Assembly (NCBI GenBank): GCA_002898315.1
Contig: BEHV01000009.1
Coordinates: 1-64,000 of the forward strand
From: a bacterium HR19
GTDB taxonomy: Bacteria > Calescibacteriota > Calescibacteriia > Calescibacteriales > Calescibacteriaceae
Direction: 5' to 3'
DNA length: 64,000 nucleotides
Positions 30,110-39,844 of the stretch are shown here, in pieces. A program made the position numbers and the translations under genes. Below the pieces are notes generated by a model that was not told where the DNA came from, did no database searches, and was given only the letters and a program-made list of their open reading frames with translations. Within the stretch, counting starts at the first letter, position 1. Every line of letters starts with the position of its first letter.

Positions 30110-30158
30110 TTCTTACTTTTTTCTACTTCTTAAATTAAGTTTCAAAAATTAAACAGAT

Positions 30159-30638
30159 ATGGAAAAGGTGTACAAAATATCCGTTCTCCTACATATATTG
30201 GGATTTTCATTGTGGTATGGGGGAATGTTGTTTATCTCCCTGATTTTGCTCCCGTTTATAAAAACAAAAAGCGATTACCCCGATATACTTGAGAAAATAG
30301 CAAAAAGGTATAGCAACATAACATGGTTTTTTATTTTTCCTTTAATGCTCGTCACAGGTTTTATAAATGCTTACGCGAGAACCGGAACGATAAACCCACT
30401 CCTCTGGTCCGAATACACAAACGGCAAATACATAGTTTTAAAGCTCCATCTTTTCTTTCTTATCATCATACTAAGCGCTATACATGATTTCTGGTTAGGA
30501 CCAAAAGCGGTAAAACTCATGCGGGAAGGAAAAAAAGAAAACATGAGGAAAATTTCAGGTATAATAGGAAGAATAAATTTTATCCTCGCTACACTGATGC
30601 TCATATTCGGAATATCAACAGTGCGAGGATGCTTATGA
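30159..30638 (+). CDS. DUF2269/CopD-like integral membrane protein
   Basis: Multi-span ORF with HILGFSLWYGGMLF and KLHLFFLIIILSAIHDFWLG. Confidence 0.65.
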   Translation: MEKVYKISVLLHILGFSLWYGGMLFISLILLPFIKTKSDYPDILEKIAKRYSNITWFFIFPLMLVTGFINAYARTGTINPLLWSEYTNGKYIVLKLHLFFLIIILSAIHDFWLGPKAVKLMREGKKENMRKISGIIGRINFILATLMLIFGISTVRGCL

Positions 30639-30690
30639 AAAATTACAAAAAATAAAAATAAAAATTAAATATGAAACGGGAGGGAGAAAA

Positions 30691-31605
30691 ATGAAGAAAA
30701 ATAAAGACAGCAAAAAAAATGAATTTGAAGGCAACTGGGTAGCACTTATAACACCATTCAAAGATGGAAAAGTAGATGAAAAATCATTCAAAAAGCTTAT
30801 AGATTTTGTGATTGAAAAAGGATGCGACGGAATAGTGCCGTGCGGGACAACAGGAGAAGCAGCTACACTTGACTACGACGAACATATAAGAGTCATAGAA
30901 CTCGCTCTTGAATTTGCAGACCGCAGAGTAAAAGTTATGGCGGGAACCGGCTCAAACTCTACAAAAGAAGCAATAGAACTCACAAAAGAAGCAGAAAAAA
31001 GAGGAGCTGATGCTGTCCTCCTTATCGCTCCATACTACAACAGACCTACTCAAAAAGGACTTTACGAACACTTCAAAAAAATAGCGGAAGAATGTCAAAT
31101 CCCGCAATTTCTCTATAATATCCCCACGAGAACCGCCGTAAATATTGAAGCAGAAACAACTTTAAAACTCGCTCACGAGTGCAAAAACATAAAAGGAATA
31201 AAAGAAGCTTCTGGGAACATCAAACAAATTTCAGAAATAATAAAAGGAGCCCCCGACGGATTCTGCGTCCTATCAGGAGATGATATAATGACACTACCCA
31301 TAATGGCAATCGGAGGAAAAGGTGTCATCTCCTCCACAGCAAACATAGTCCCAAAAGAAATGACTGAACTTGTGAAAAACTGCCTTGAAGGGAACTTCCA
31401 AAAAGCAAGAGAAATTCATCTTTACCTGCTCGAACTCTTCAATAACCTCTTCATTGAAACCAACCCCATACCCGTAAAAACAGCTCTATATCTTATGGGA
31501 ATAATAGAAAGCCCAGAACTTCGCCTCCCGCTATCTCCGCTATCAGAAAAGAACTTACCTATACTCAAAGATACCCTGAGAAAATATAAACTTATTCCGG
31601 AATAA
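30691..31605 (+). CDS. dapA: 4-hydroxy-tetrahydrodipicolinate synthase
   Basis: ALITPFKDGKVDE, CGTTGEAATLDYDEH, YYNRPTQKGLYEHF, YNIPTRTAVNI, GIKEASG. Confidence 0.95.
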   Translation: MKKNKDSKKNEFEGNWVALITPFKDGKVDEKSFKKLIDFVIEKGCDGIVPCGTTGEAATLDYDEHIRVIELALEFADRRVKVMAGTGSNSTKEAIELTKEAEKRGADAVLLIAPYYNRPTQKGLYEHFKKIAEECQIPQFLYNIPTRTAVNIEAETTLKLAHECKNIKGIKEASGNIKQISEIIKGAPDGFCVLSGDDIMTLPIMAIGGKGVISSTANIVPKEMTELVKNCLEGNFQKAREIHLYLLELFNNLFIETNPIPVKTALYLMGIIESPELRLPLSPLSEKNLPILKDTLRKYKLIPE

Positions 31606-31621
31606 AAAGTAAAAATAAATC

Positions 31622-32551
31622 ATGCAAGAGCCAATCCTGACCGTAAAAAATCTCTCCGTATCTTTTTCAGATAAAAAAGTCGTTGATTCTGTCAGCTTTT
31701 CAATCCACCGGAAAGAAGTGCTTGGAATCGTCGGAGAATCAGGCTCAGGAAAAACCATGACCGCCCTATCTATATTACGACTCACTCCGCCTAACTCAAA
31801 AGTAGAAGGAGAGATAATCTTTGAAGGCAGAGACATTCTGAAAATCCCGGAAAAAGAAATAGATAAAATAAGAGGTAAGAAAATCTCGCTGATCTTACAA
31901 AATCCGCATTCAGCTTTTAATCCCGTCCTCAAAGTCGGCTATCAGGTAATAGAACCGCTCATTATTCACAACCGAACTCCAAAAAGTGAAGCTAAAAAAA
32001 TGGCTGTAAATGTCTTTAGGTCTGTGGGAATACCTGAACCAGAAATCAGGTTTAACTCATATCCTCACGAACTATCGGGAGGAATGAAACAGAGAGCAGT
32101 TATATCTATTTCAATTCTTTCAGGTGCAGAACTCATAATCGCAGATGAACCAACAACAGCTCTTGACCCAACAATACAATCACAAATACTCAAAATCCTC
32201 AGAAATTTGGTTGATTCAAAATCTATATCAATGATTTTCATCTCTCACGATATATCTGTGGTTGCATGGATTTCAGATAAAATCGCGGTCATGTATGGGG
32301 GATGGATAGTAGAGATGGGAGAAACATATGAAGTTCTTCATAATCCACTTCACCCATACACAAAAGCCCTCATCGCGTCTATTCCTCATCAGGGAGAGAA
32401 GGCAAAACCAATTCCCGGTTCTCCTCTTGATATACACTGGAAAGGTTGCAGGTTCGCAAAAAGATGTCCTCTCGCACAAAGTATATGCTTTGAGCAAACT
32501 CCACAAGATAAATACATCAACAGAAGAAAAGTAAAATGTTTCCTCGTCTGA
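31622..32551 (+). CDS. Oligopeptide/dipeptide-type ABC transporter ATP-binding protein
   Basis: GESGSGKTMTALSIL, LSGGMKQRAVISISIL, ADEPTTALDPTIQSQIL, C-terminal CRFAKRCPLAQSICFEQTP. Confidence 0.92.
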   Translation: MQEPILTVKNLSVSFSDKKVVDSVSFSIHRKEVLGIVGESGSGKTMTALSILRLTPPNSKVEGEIIFEGRDILKIPEKEIDKIRGKKISLILQNPHSAFNPVLKVGYQVIEPLIIHNRTPKSEAKKMAVNVFRSVGIPEPEIRFNSYPHELSGGMKQRAVISISILSGAELIIADEPTTALDPTIQSQILKILRNLVDSKSISMIFISHDISVVAWISDKIAVMYGGWIVEMGETYEVLHNPLHPYTKALIASIPHQGEKAKPIPGSPLDIHWKGCRFAKRCPLAQSICFEQTPQDKYINRRKVKCFLV

Positions 32552-32574
32552 AAAAAATCAGTTTGAATTCGCAA

Positions 32575-33537
32575 TTATGAGATTGAGATAAAGACAAGCG
32601 GGAATGTTATAGTGATCTCGCTTCCAGTAGCAGGAAACTGCCATCTCTTTATCATTCTGAGGACGCACGAGACCATCTCCTGATCATCTATCGTTGATTC
32701 CTTCACCGACACGCTTGAGACCTTACCTTCACCATCTATAACTATCTCAACAACTATTTTCCCTTGAAGGTTCGGATTTCTCATCTGGGCTTTCTGGAAA
32801 CAATACTTCAAAGATACCTGATTCTTCAAAGCTATTTTCCTCACTGTCTCCTCATCAAGCTGACCGCCTGAAATTTCTGGCTCTTCTGCGGTTATTTTTG
32901 ATTGAACCGCCGCAACTTTTTTCTCCTCAAGCTTTACCTCTTTACCACCTCTTGCCGCAAGCGCGCCTATATCTGCTTCCCTTTTCTGTATCCCACCCCC
33001 ACCAAGTTCAAGAGGTTTTAGTTCTTCTCCCTTTTCCGCCACTTTCACTCCACTTATACCACTCAGTATCTCATCTAAATTCTGAACAGCTCCTCCACCA
33101 AGAAGTTCAGATAGCGGGCTTCCCTCTCCCTCACCCTTCGCTGTAAGAAGAGCTAATACCCCAACCTGTCTTACCTTCTCTCTTATTATCTCTTTCTTCT
33201 GCTCTTTCGTTAGTGTTGATGATTCCTGCTTTTTCTCCCCAGCAACCTCTTTTTTCTCCTCTTTCTTCTCAACTTTCTTCTGTTCCACTTTCTCTTCTGT
33301 TTTTTTCTCTTCAACGAGTTTTGGAACAACAATTTTCGCAAACCTTTCGGGTAATTTCTCTATCTCCACAACATCGTCTCTTATCTCTACCTGTATTCTT
33401 GATGAGTAAAGAACAAATCCCACCCAGAAAAGCAAAAACAAAAGAACAATAGGAAAGAACCTTTTCCTTTCTTCCTTTCCTTCCTCCTGAGGGACAAATA
33501 CTTCGGCTAATTCTCTCAAAGCGCTTTGACCTTCCAT
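32575..33537 (-). CDS. TonB/AgmX-like envelope protein (N-terminal TM, charged linker, AgmX/PglI-type C-terminal domain)
   Basis: LKNQVSLKYCFQKAQMRNPNLQGKIVVEIVIDGEGKVSSVSVKESTIDD…VLRMIKRWQFP. Confidence 0.75.
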   Translation of the reverse strand: MEGQSALRELAEVFVPQEEGKEERKRFFPIVLLFLLFWVGFVLYSSRIQVEIRDDVVEIEKLPERFAKIVVPKLVEEKKTEEKVEQKKVEKKEEKKEVAGEKKQESSTLTKEQKKEIIREKVRQVGVLALLTAKGEGEGSPLSELLGGGAVQNLDEILSGISGVKVAEKGEELKPLELGGGGIQKREADIGALAARGGKEVKLEEKKVAAVQSKITAEEPEISGGQLDEETVRKIALKNQVSLKYCFQKAQMRNPNLQGKIVVEIVIDGEGKVSSVSVKESTIDDQEMVSCVLRMIKRWQFPATGSEITITFPLVFISIS

Positions 33538-33667
33538 AATTTCTAATTTTAATACTCCTTGCCTAAAATTTGTATTTTATCTGCTCTTTTTCTATAAGAT
33601 TAATTTTTTATTCAACCAGAATTTAAATTTACCTTATTTTATCTTTCTTTCTTTTTTTAACTTCTTT

Positions 33668-34243
33668 ATGGAGTTTTTAGAGAAGATTGGAATATTCGGA
33701 GGGACATTTGACCCACCACACATAGGTCACCTTGTTATGGCGAGAAGAGCCGTTGAACAACTTGAACTCAAAAAAATTTTCTTCGTCCCCGCAAACATTC
33801 CTCCACACAAAAACTTACCCGTAGCGTCAGCAGAACATAGATTAAACATGATACGATTGGCAGTCATACCGCACAAAGATTTTGAAGTATCTACATGCGA
33901 AATAGAAAGAGGAGGCATCTCATACACAATAGATACAATAAGATTTTTTTTAGATAATGTCTGGGCAAAGGAGTTCTACCTCTTGATAGGAGAGGATTCA
34001 GCAAGAAACTTTTCATCATGGAAAGAAAGCGAAGAGATAAAAAAACTTGTCAAAATATGCTGGTTCCCAAGAATATGCGAAGATAAAAACCCTATACCAT
34101 CTGAATTTATAAAAATAGACGCAGAAATACTTGACATATCTTCATCTAAAATAAGAAAACTTATAAAAGAAGGAAAGTCAGTAAAGTATCTTGTCCCAGA
34201 ACCCGTCCTTGAATATATAAAAATAAACAAGCTGTATATTTAG
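33668..34243 (+). CDS. nadD: Nicotinate-nucleotide adenylyltransferase
   Basis: IGIFGGTFDPPHIGHLVMA…VPANIPPHK…ISSSKIRKLIKEGKSVKYLVPEPVLEYI. Confidence 0.95.
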   Translation: MEFLEKIGIFGGTFDPPHIGHLVMARRAVEQLELKKIFFVPANIPPHKNLPVASAEHRLNMIRLAVIPHKDFEVSTCEIERGGISYTIDTIRFFLDNVWAKEFYLLIGEDSARNFSSWKESEEIKKLVKICWFPRICEDKNPIPSEFIKIDAEILDISSSKIRKLIKEGKSVKYLVPEPVLEYIKINKLYI

Positions 34244-34262
34244 AGAAAATTGGAGAGAAATT

Positions 34263-34868
34263 TTATTCTTTCCCGACTTCAAACCTTGCAAACCTTCTTA
34301 CTACTATGTTCTCACCGAACTTAGATATCATAAGTTTTATCTGATCTTCAACTTTGCTTTTCCCATCTCGCACCCATATCTGCTCATAAAGGCAGTTCTC
34401 CTCAAAAAACTTTTCAAGCTTACCTTTTGCTATCTTCTCTGCTACATGGTCTGGCTTACCCTCTGCTTTGCTCTGCTCAAAATAAATCTGGAATTCCTTC
34501 TGGACTATCTCTTCGGGGACATCTTCTCTTTTAACCCAACGCGGAGCCATAGCGGCAATCTGCATAGCAATCTCGTGGACAAATCTCTTGAACTCCTCAT
34601 TTCTTGCAACAAAGTCGGTCTCACAGTTTACCTCAACAAGAACCCCTATCCTACCACCTATATGTATGTAAGCATCTACTATTCCTTCCTTTGCTTCACG
34701 AGAAAGTCTCTTTTCAGCCCTTGCTATGCCCTTTTTCCTGAGTATCTCAACCGCCTTCTCTAAATCTCCATTTGCTTCTACAAGCGCCTTCCTGCACTCT
34801 GAAAAACCCGCACCGGTCATCTCTTTCAGTTCCTTCACCTTCTCCATCAAGTTGTCCTTCTGATCCAT
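34263..34868 (-). CDS. tsf: Elongation factor Ts
   Basis: [56 protein letters not shown]. Confidence 0.94.
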   Translation of the reverse strand: MDQKDNLMEKVKELKEMTGAGFSECRKALVEANGDLEKAVEILRKKGIARAEKRLSREAKEGIVDAYIHIGGRIGVLVEVNCETDFVARNEEFKRFVHEIAMQIAAMAPRWVKREDVPEEIVQKEFQIYFEQSKAEGKPDHVAEKIAKGKLEKFFEENCLYEQIWVRDGKSKVEDQIKLMISKFGENIVVRRFARFEVGKE

Positions 34869-34894
34869 TTTCACCCTTCCTCCCTTCTCAAAAA

Positions 34895-35389
34895 CTAATC
34901 TTGCTTTTCCGCCCTCTGTTTCAGAATGTAAATCAAAGATGATGGATACCATAAAAGAGAAGATATAAGTCTATATAATGTGCCGACGAGAGTTCCAACC
35001 ACCAAAGCCCTTACCTCTGATAAATCTGGCATCTTCTTGAACGAAACTGTTTCCCCTGCGGAGAAAAACTTACCAGCAACCAGAGAACCCTTTATCTTAC
35101 CCTCATCTATAAGCTTTAATAAAACCTTGACCGATTTTATAGGGTCATCTTTGACAGCTATTATACCTGTTGGATCCTCAAATTTGATCCCAAAAATCAT
35201 TTTTATAAAAACATTTTTCGTCACCTTCGTTTCATTTCCTATCTCCTTCATACTATCTCTCAGCTGAACCATCTTCGGAACATCAAGCCCATTGAAATTG
35301 AAGAATATAAAAGATTCATACCTATCTTTCAGCGATTTTACCTCATCAAATTTTTTCTTTTTCCAATCCTTGTTCTTCTTACCTATCAT
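34895..35389 (-). CDS. rplJ: Ribosomal protein L10 (uL10) family
   Basis: [36 protein letters not shown]…[46 protein letters not shown]. Confidence 0.8.
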   Translation of the reverse strand: MIGKKNKDWKKKKFDEVKSLKDRYESFIFFNFNGLDVPKMVQLRDSMKEIGNETKVTKNVFIKMIFGIKFEDPTGIIAVKDDPIKSVKVLLKLIDEGKIKGSLVAGKFFSAGETVSFKKMPDLSEVRALVVGTLVGTLYRLISSLLWYPSSLIYILKQRAEKQD

Positions 35390-35481
35390 AGCAGTTAATT
35401 TTCAATTATTTAATTGCCTTTGGAAAGATTAAGATTTTTCCTGTATTTTTTGAATTTTTACCGATTTTTGAGTATTTGTAT

Positions 35482-36960
35482 TCAAACCTCAACAGCCCAC
35501 TTTTCTAATCCATATTTCGGCTGAACCCTCACATTAATGTTCAACTTCTTTATGTAATCATCTATTATTTTGAAGCTTTCAGGAGAAACCCTTACTACCC
35601 TACCCTGAAGTTTTGAAAGTTTCACAAGATTTTCATGAATTTTGAGTATATCAGAGTGAATAAAACCATTCCCGCATGTTGGACACCTTGACATAAGTTG
35701 CTTTCTCAGAGAGTATCCTGTTTTTTTTCTTGAAATCTCAAGAAGCCCCAATCTTGTCAGACCAAAAACTCTGGTTTTCTCCCTATCTTTCTCAACAAGC
35801 TTTTTCACCTCACGCAAAAGATTTGCTTTCAACTGCCTGCTCTTCATATCTATAAAATCAACAATTATTATCCCTCCCAGCTTCCTTAACCTTATCTGCC
35901 TCATTATCTCATAAGCGGCAAGAAGATTCGCCTGATAAGCAGTTATATCAAGATTTTCTGTCCCCGTAAATGAAGCGGTATTTACATCAATTGCTGTAAA
36001 AGCTTCTGTCTCATTAAATATAAGTTTTATTCCACCCTCTATCTCTATCTCATCTTTGAGAGCATTTTGGAACTCTCTCTCTATACCATACTCATGAAAA
36101 ACGAAAGGAGATGGAGATAGTTCAAAGCTTACATTTTCCAGAGTATGAGAGAAGAACTCACTGACCAAATCTTTCGCCATCTTCAGCTTTTCTTCCGAAT
36201 TGGATACAACTTTCTTGAGATTTGAAGAAGCAAGGTCTCTTATTGTTCTGCGAACTATATCTGAATCAGACCACAGGAGAACCGGCGGGGGATTATTTTT
36301 TGCCTTCTCCTTTAACTCACGATAAACTTTAAGCAACCTCTCAAAATCTTCCCTTATAAGCTCTTCTGGGACACCCTGCGCCTCAGTTCTCGCAACTATG
36401 CCAACCTCTTCATCTTTAACGCTTTCAAGAAGCTTTGTTATCAACCTTCTCAACCTGTTCTTCTCATAATTTGACCTTATCTTCTTTGAAATACCCACCT
36501 TCTTTTCCATAGTAAATACAAGATACTTACCCGGCAAAGTTGGATTATCTGAAACCTTAGCTCCTTTCCCATCTATACTTTCTTTTTTTATCTGGACTAT
36601 AATCTCCTCACCGGATTTATACTTTTCAATTTTTGAGCGAGAAGGAACGAAAAGGTATGCATTTTTTTCTGCCCCTATGTTTATGAATACAGCCTGCATA
36701 GATGGGACAACATCTTCTATTCTACCCTTATATATGTTTCCACTTGAAAAGTCATCACTTCTGCCATTCTTCAATTGCAGGAAAATATCTTGAACTTTCC
36801 CATCCTCTACTACTGCAATCCTTGTCCAATAAGGAAGGTCTTCAATGAATATCTCTTGACCTAACTTCTTTTCCTGCTCAATTAGTTCCCTCTTTATCTC
36901 CTCCTGAACTTCCTTAGGTAATTGTCTCTCCTTGGAATAAAATTTTTCATCTTCTGCCAT
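35482..36960 (-). CDS. rng: Ribonuclease E/G family protein
   Basis: NIYKGRIEDVVPSMQAVFINIGAEKNAYLFV, GIVARTEAQGV, GGIIIVDFIDM, C-terminal RCPTCGNGF. Confidence 0.92.
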   Translation of the reverse strand: MAEDEKFYSKERQLPKEVQEEIKRELIEQEKKLGQEIFIEDLPYWTRIAVVEDGKVQDIFLQLKNGRSDDFSSGNIYKGRIEDVVPSMQAVFINIGAEKNAYLFVPSRSKIEKYKSGEEIIVQIKKESIDGKGAKVSDNPTLPGKYLVFTMEKKVGISKKIRSNYEKNRLRRLITKLLESVKDEEVGIVARTEAQGVPEELIREDFERLLKVYRELKEKAKNNPPPVLLWSDSDIVRRTIRDLASSNLKKVVSNSEEKLKMAKDLVSEFFSHTLENVSFELSPSPFVFHEYGIEREFQNALKDEIEIEGGIKLIFNETEAFTAIDVNTASFTGTENLDITAYQANLLAAYEIMRQIRLRKLGGIIIVDFIDMKSRQLKANLLREVKKLVEKDREKTRVFGLTRLGLLEISRKKTGYSLRKQLMSRCPTCGNGFIHSDILKIHENLVKLSKLQGRVVRVSPESFKIIDDYIKKLNINVRVQPKYGLEKWAVEV

Positions 36961-37097
36961 TTTTCAAACACCTCTCTTTCGCAAAACATTTTTTTATAAA
37001 TACTGAAATAATTTATTAATGTCAATGCTCTTTCCATTACCACAAAACTATTTTAAAAATCAACTTTAATATTTGTCTATTAAATTTAAGAGATGTT

Positions 37098-38417
37098 TTA
37101 GGTATGGAAGGAAAATTCACAATTTTTCGCGTTGCAAACTTTTCCAAGATGAGACATTACTTCTTCTTTAAAACTGCTAACTATTTTTTTAGCAGGAAGA
37201 GAACCAGCATCAACATGAGCACAAATTGCAGACCCCGGAATAGAAGATGAGACATCAAGCAAAGTCATAACATCTTTTTCTGTCCCCCTTCCATTTTCTA
37301 TCTTTTCAAAAAGATACTCTATAAATCTTGTTCCCTCTCTGCAAGTTGTACATTGACCGCACGATTCCTCTGCGTAAAAGTGAGCCATATTCCATCCAAC
37401 CCTCACAATACAGTCATGCTCACAAATAACAACACACGAAGCAGTTCCCAAAAAAGAGCCAAAAGATGCAATTGATTCAAAATCAAGAGTCGCTTCCTCT
37501 AATTCATCGGGAGTGAGAGGAGGAGCAGAAGTTCCCCCGGGGATCACCGCTTTTATTTTACCACCACAAGATGTTCCTCCTGCAAGCTCTATAAGTTTTT
37601 TCAAAGGGAATCCCATAGGAAGCTCATAAAGTCCAGGTTTTTTCACTTTCCCAGAAACGCAGAAGAGTTTTGGACCTGTGCTTTTTTCTCTGCCTATGCT
37701 CTTGAACCAATCTGCTCCCTTATTTATTATGAAAGGAACGCATGCGAGCGTCTCAACATTATTCACACACGTCGGATAACCCATATAACCTTTTTGAGCA
37801 GGATAAGGAGGTCTCGGACGTGGTTGTCCTCTCTTACCTTCCAGCGAGTTCAAAAGCCCCGTCTCTTCTCCGACTATATACGCACCCGCCCCCTGCATAA
37901 CTTTTATATCAAAACTCACACCAAACCTGCTCTTCACATACTCAACCCCCTCCTGAACAGCTTTTTTGAGAATAAAAGCTTCCTCCCAATATTCTCCTCT
38001 TATATATACCAAAATCTCACGAGTGCCAATCGCATAAGCAGATATCATCATCCCTTCTACAAGAAGATGTGGCACAAAAGTTATTATGTATCTATCTTTG
38101 AAAGTTGCTGGCTCACCCTCATCGGCGTTGCAGACCAAAAATTTTCTCTCCGCATCCTTCGGCATAAAACTCCACTTCACTCCCGTCGGAAAACCTGCCC
38201 CACCTCTCCCCCTCAAACCAGACCTCTTGACCTCTTCTATAACTTCATCTGGTCCCATAGAAAGAACCTTCTCCAAAGCTCTATATCCTCCCTCTTCCAA
38301 GTATGATTTCAAAGACGGATCATTTTTCAGAAAAAGTGGAGCAAACACACCTTCAAACCCATCTACTTTCCAGACCCTTATCCTCCCCAAAGATGAACTC
38401 TGGTTTATCTCCACCAT
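37098..38417 (-). CDS. nuoF: NADH dehydrogenase-like subunit F (FMN/NADH-binding, NuoF)
   Basis: GLRGRGGAGFPTGVKWSFMP, CNADEGEPATFKDRYI, YMGYPTCVNNVETLA, ESCGQCTTCREGTRF. Confidence 0.93.
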   Translation of the reverse strand: MVEINQSSSLGRIRVWKVDGFEGVFAPLFLKNDPSLKSYLEEGGYRALEKVLSMGPDEVIEEVKRSGLRGRGGAGFPTGVKWSFMPKDAERKFLVCNADEGEPATFKDRYIITFVPHLLVEGMMISAYAIGTREILVYIRGEYWEEAFILKKAVQEGVEYVKSRFGVSFDIKVMQGAGAYIVGEETGLLNSLEGKRGQPRPRPPYPAQKGYMGYPTCVNNVETLACVPFIINKGADWFKSIGREKSTGPKLFCVSGKVKKPGLYELPMGFPLKKLIELAGGTSCGGKIKAVIPGGTSAPPLTPDELEEATLDFESIASFGSFLGTASCVVICEHDCIVRVGWNMAHFYAEESCGQCTTCREGTRFIEYLFEKIENGRGTEKDVMTLLDVSSSIPGSAICAHVDAGSLPAKKIVSSFKEEVMSHLGKVCNAKNCEFSFHT

Positions 38418-38463
38418 ATCAAAACAAAAATGACTCTAAACTCTCTATTTTTGCAGAATAAAT

Positions 38464-38757
38464 TTACTCTAAATAATGGTTGAGAAAATTCACAAAGAGT
38501 TTAGATGCTTTCTGGAAGAAAGGATTTTCACCCGCAGATTCCTTCAAAACACTCTCAACCTTCGGAATATCAGCCCGTGTTATAAACCTCAATTTGTTAT
38601 CATTCAGAACTCTCCTCACAAAAGCTAAAATCTGCTCTCTCACTTTTGCATTTCCTCTCACACCCTCTTTCTGCTTCATATACTTTTCAAAGTATTTCCA
38701 AGATAACTTCCAGTCAAATAAAAACGCCTTACTCTTTGATTCAATGTTCACAACCAT
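38464..38757 (-). CDS. Hypothetical protein
   Basis: 97-aa ORF filling the gap between nuoF and the MidA-like gene on the same strand. Confidence 0.5.
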   Translation of the reverse strand: MVVNIESKSKAFLFDWKLSWKYFEKYMKQKEGVRGNAKVREQILAFVRRVLNDNKLRFITRADIPKVESVLKESAGENPFFQKASKLFVNFLNHYLE

Positions 38758-38815
38758 ATCTCAACCTACCCCTCCATCAGAAAAAATCAAAGAAAAAAAT
38801 CTTTTTCTTTTTTCT

Positions 38816-39844
38816 TCACCTTTCCAAATTTTCAATTTTTTCCAGAGTTATGACAGAAAAATTCCCCCAACCTTTCAATATATCCATAAGCGACAGCACA
38901 TTTGCTATTTTATTGTGTGATTCAAGAAACCTTTCAAAATCTTCCTTGAAGTTCTCTATATTTGAAATCACAAATCGTGAGAGCTTTTGAACCTCTGCCT
39001 TCAATCCCTTCTCCTCTGCTATTTTTTTTATTATATCAAAATCAATAAAAAAAGAAATATCTTTTTTCCCGAAAGAACTTTCCACCTTCTCCCAAGCTTT
39101 TTTAAGGTCATAAAACTCAAGTTTTTCGGTTGAAAAAAACCAGTGAAGGTTTACCGAACCATATCTTAACCTCTCAAAAAAACTGGTATATCCGTAATCT
39201 GAGAACACAGCTATATCACCCACACGCAGGAGAAAATCAATCACACTTTCAAAATCAGGGGAAACCTCAAAGAAAAAAGCTTCGCCCTGACCAAGAATTT
39301 CTCCAATTATCTCGGAATAATATCTTTTGAGAAAAACCTCAGTCCTCGGGCTCAAATCAGAGAAAAAAAACTTCTCTCCGTCAGAGTACAACTCCTCTAT
39401 CTTTGAATTACAAACCCTTATAACAGAAAAGGGAAGAGAATCAAAAAATTCGTTCCCTATAACTATCAGCAGAGAATCTTCATTCCTTTCACTGTCAAAT
39501 TCTATCTCATCAAAATCTCTATATATTTTTATATCTTGATTTTTGAACTTTTGAGATAGTTTTTCTCTTCTTTTCTGACTTCTCTCTACCGCTATGAGTT
39601 TTGCTATATCTAAATCAAAAGTCAAAGATAATTTTTTTATTTTTTGAAGGAGTTCTCCATCTCCCGCACCGAGTTCAATCAAATTCACCTTCTTCCTTCC
39701 GCTTGTCTTTGCTTTTATAAAGCATACCAGTGAAAAAGAAAATACATCTGATACTTTTGGAAGAGTCAGAAAATGCTCATCAGGATTTTGAGTCTCGTAA
39801 AATTTATCTATCCACTCCAAAGATAACTCGTAAAAGCTTTTCAT
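38816..39844 (-). CDS. MidA/NDUFAF7-family SAM-dependent methyltransferase
   Basis: NLIELGAGDGELLQKI…VERSQKRREKL…IVIGNEFFDSLPFSVIRV characteristic of COG1565. Confidence 0.75.
   Translation of the reverse strand: MKSFYELSLEWIDKFYETQNPDEHFLTLPKVSDVFSFSLVCFIKAKTSGRKKVNLIELGAGDGELLQKIKKLSLTFDLDIAKLIAVERSQKRREKLSQKFKNQDIKIYRDFDEIEFDSERNEDSLLIVIGNEFFDSLPFSVIRVCNSKIEELYSDGEKFFFSDLSPRTEVFLKRYYSEIIGEILGQGEAFFFEVSPDFESVIDFLLRVGDIAVFSDYGYTSFFERLRYGSVNLHWFFSTEKLEFYDLKKAWEKVESSFGKKDISFFIDFDIIKKIAEEKGLKAEVQKLSRFVISNIENFKEDFERFLESHNKIANVLSLMDILKGWGNFSVITLEKIENLER

Noticed and set aside
38464-38757. Possible SAM-like core-binding domain of a tyrosine recombinase
   Set aside because: Helical pattern only; no catalytic domain follows, so too weak to claim.
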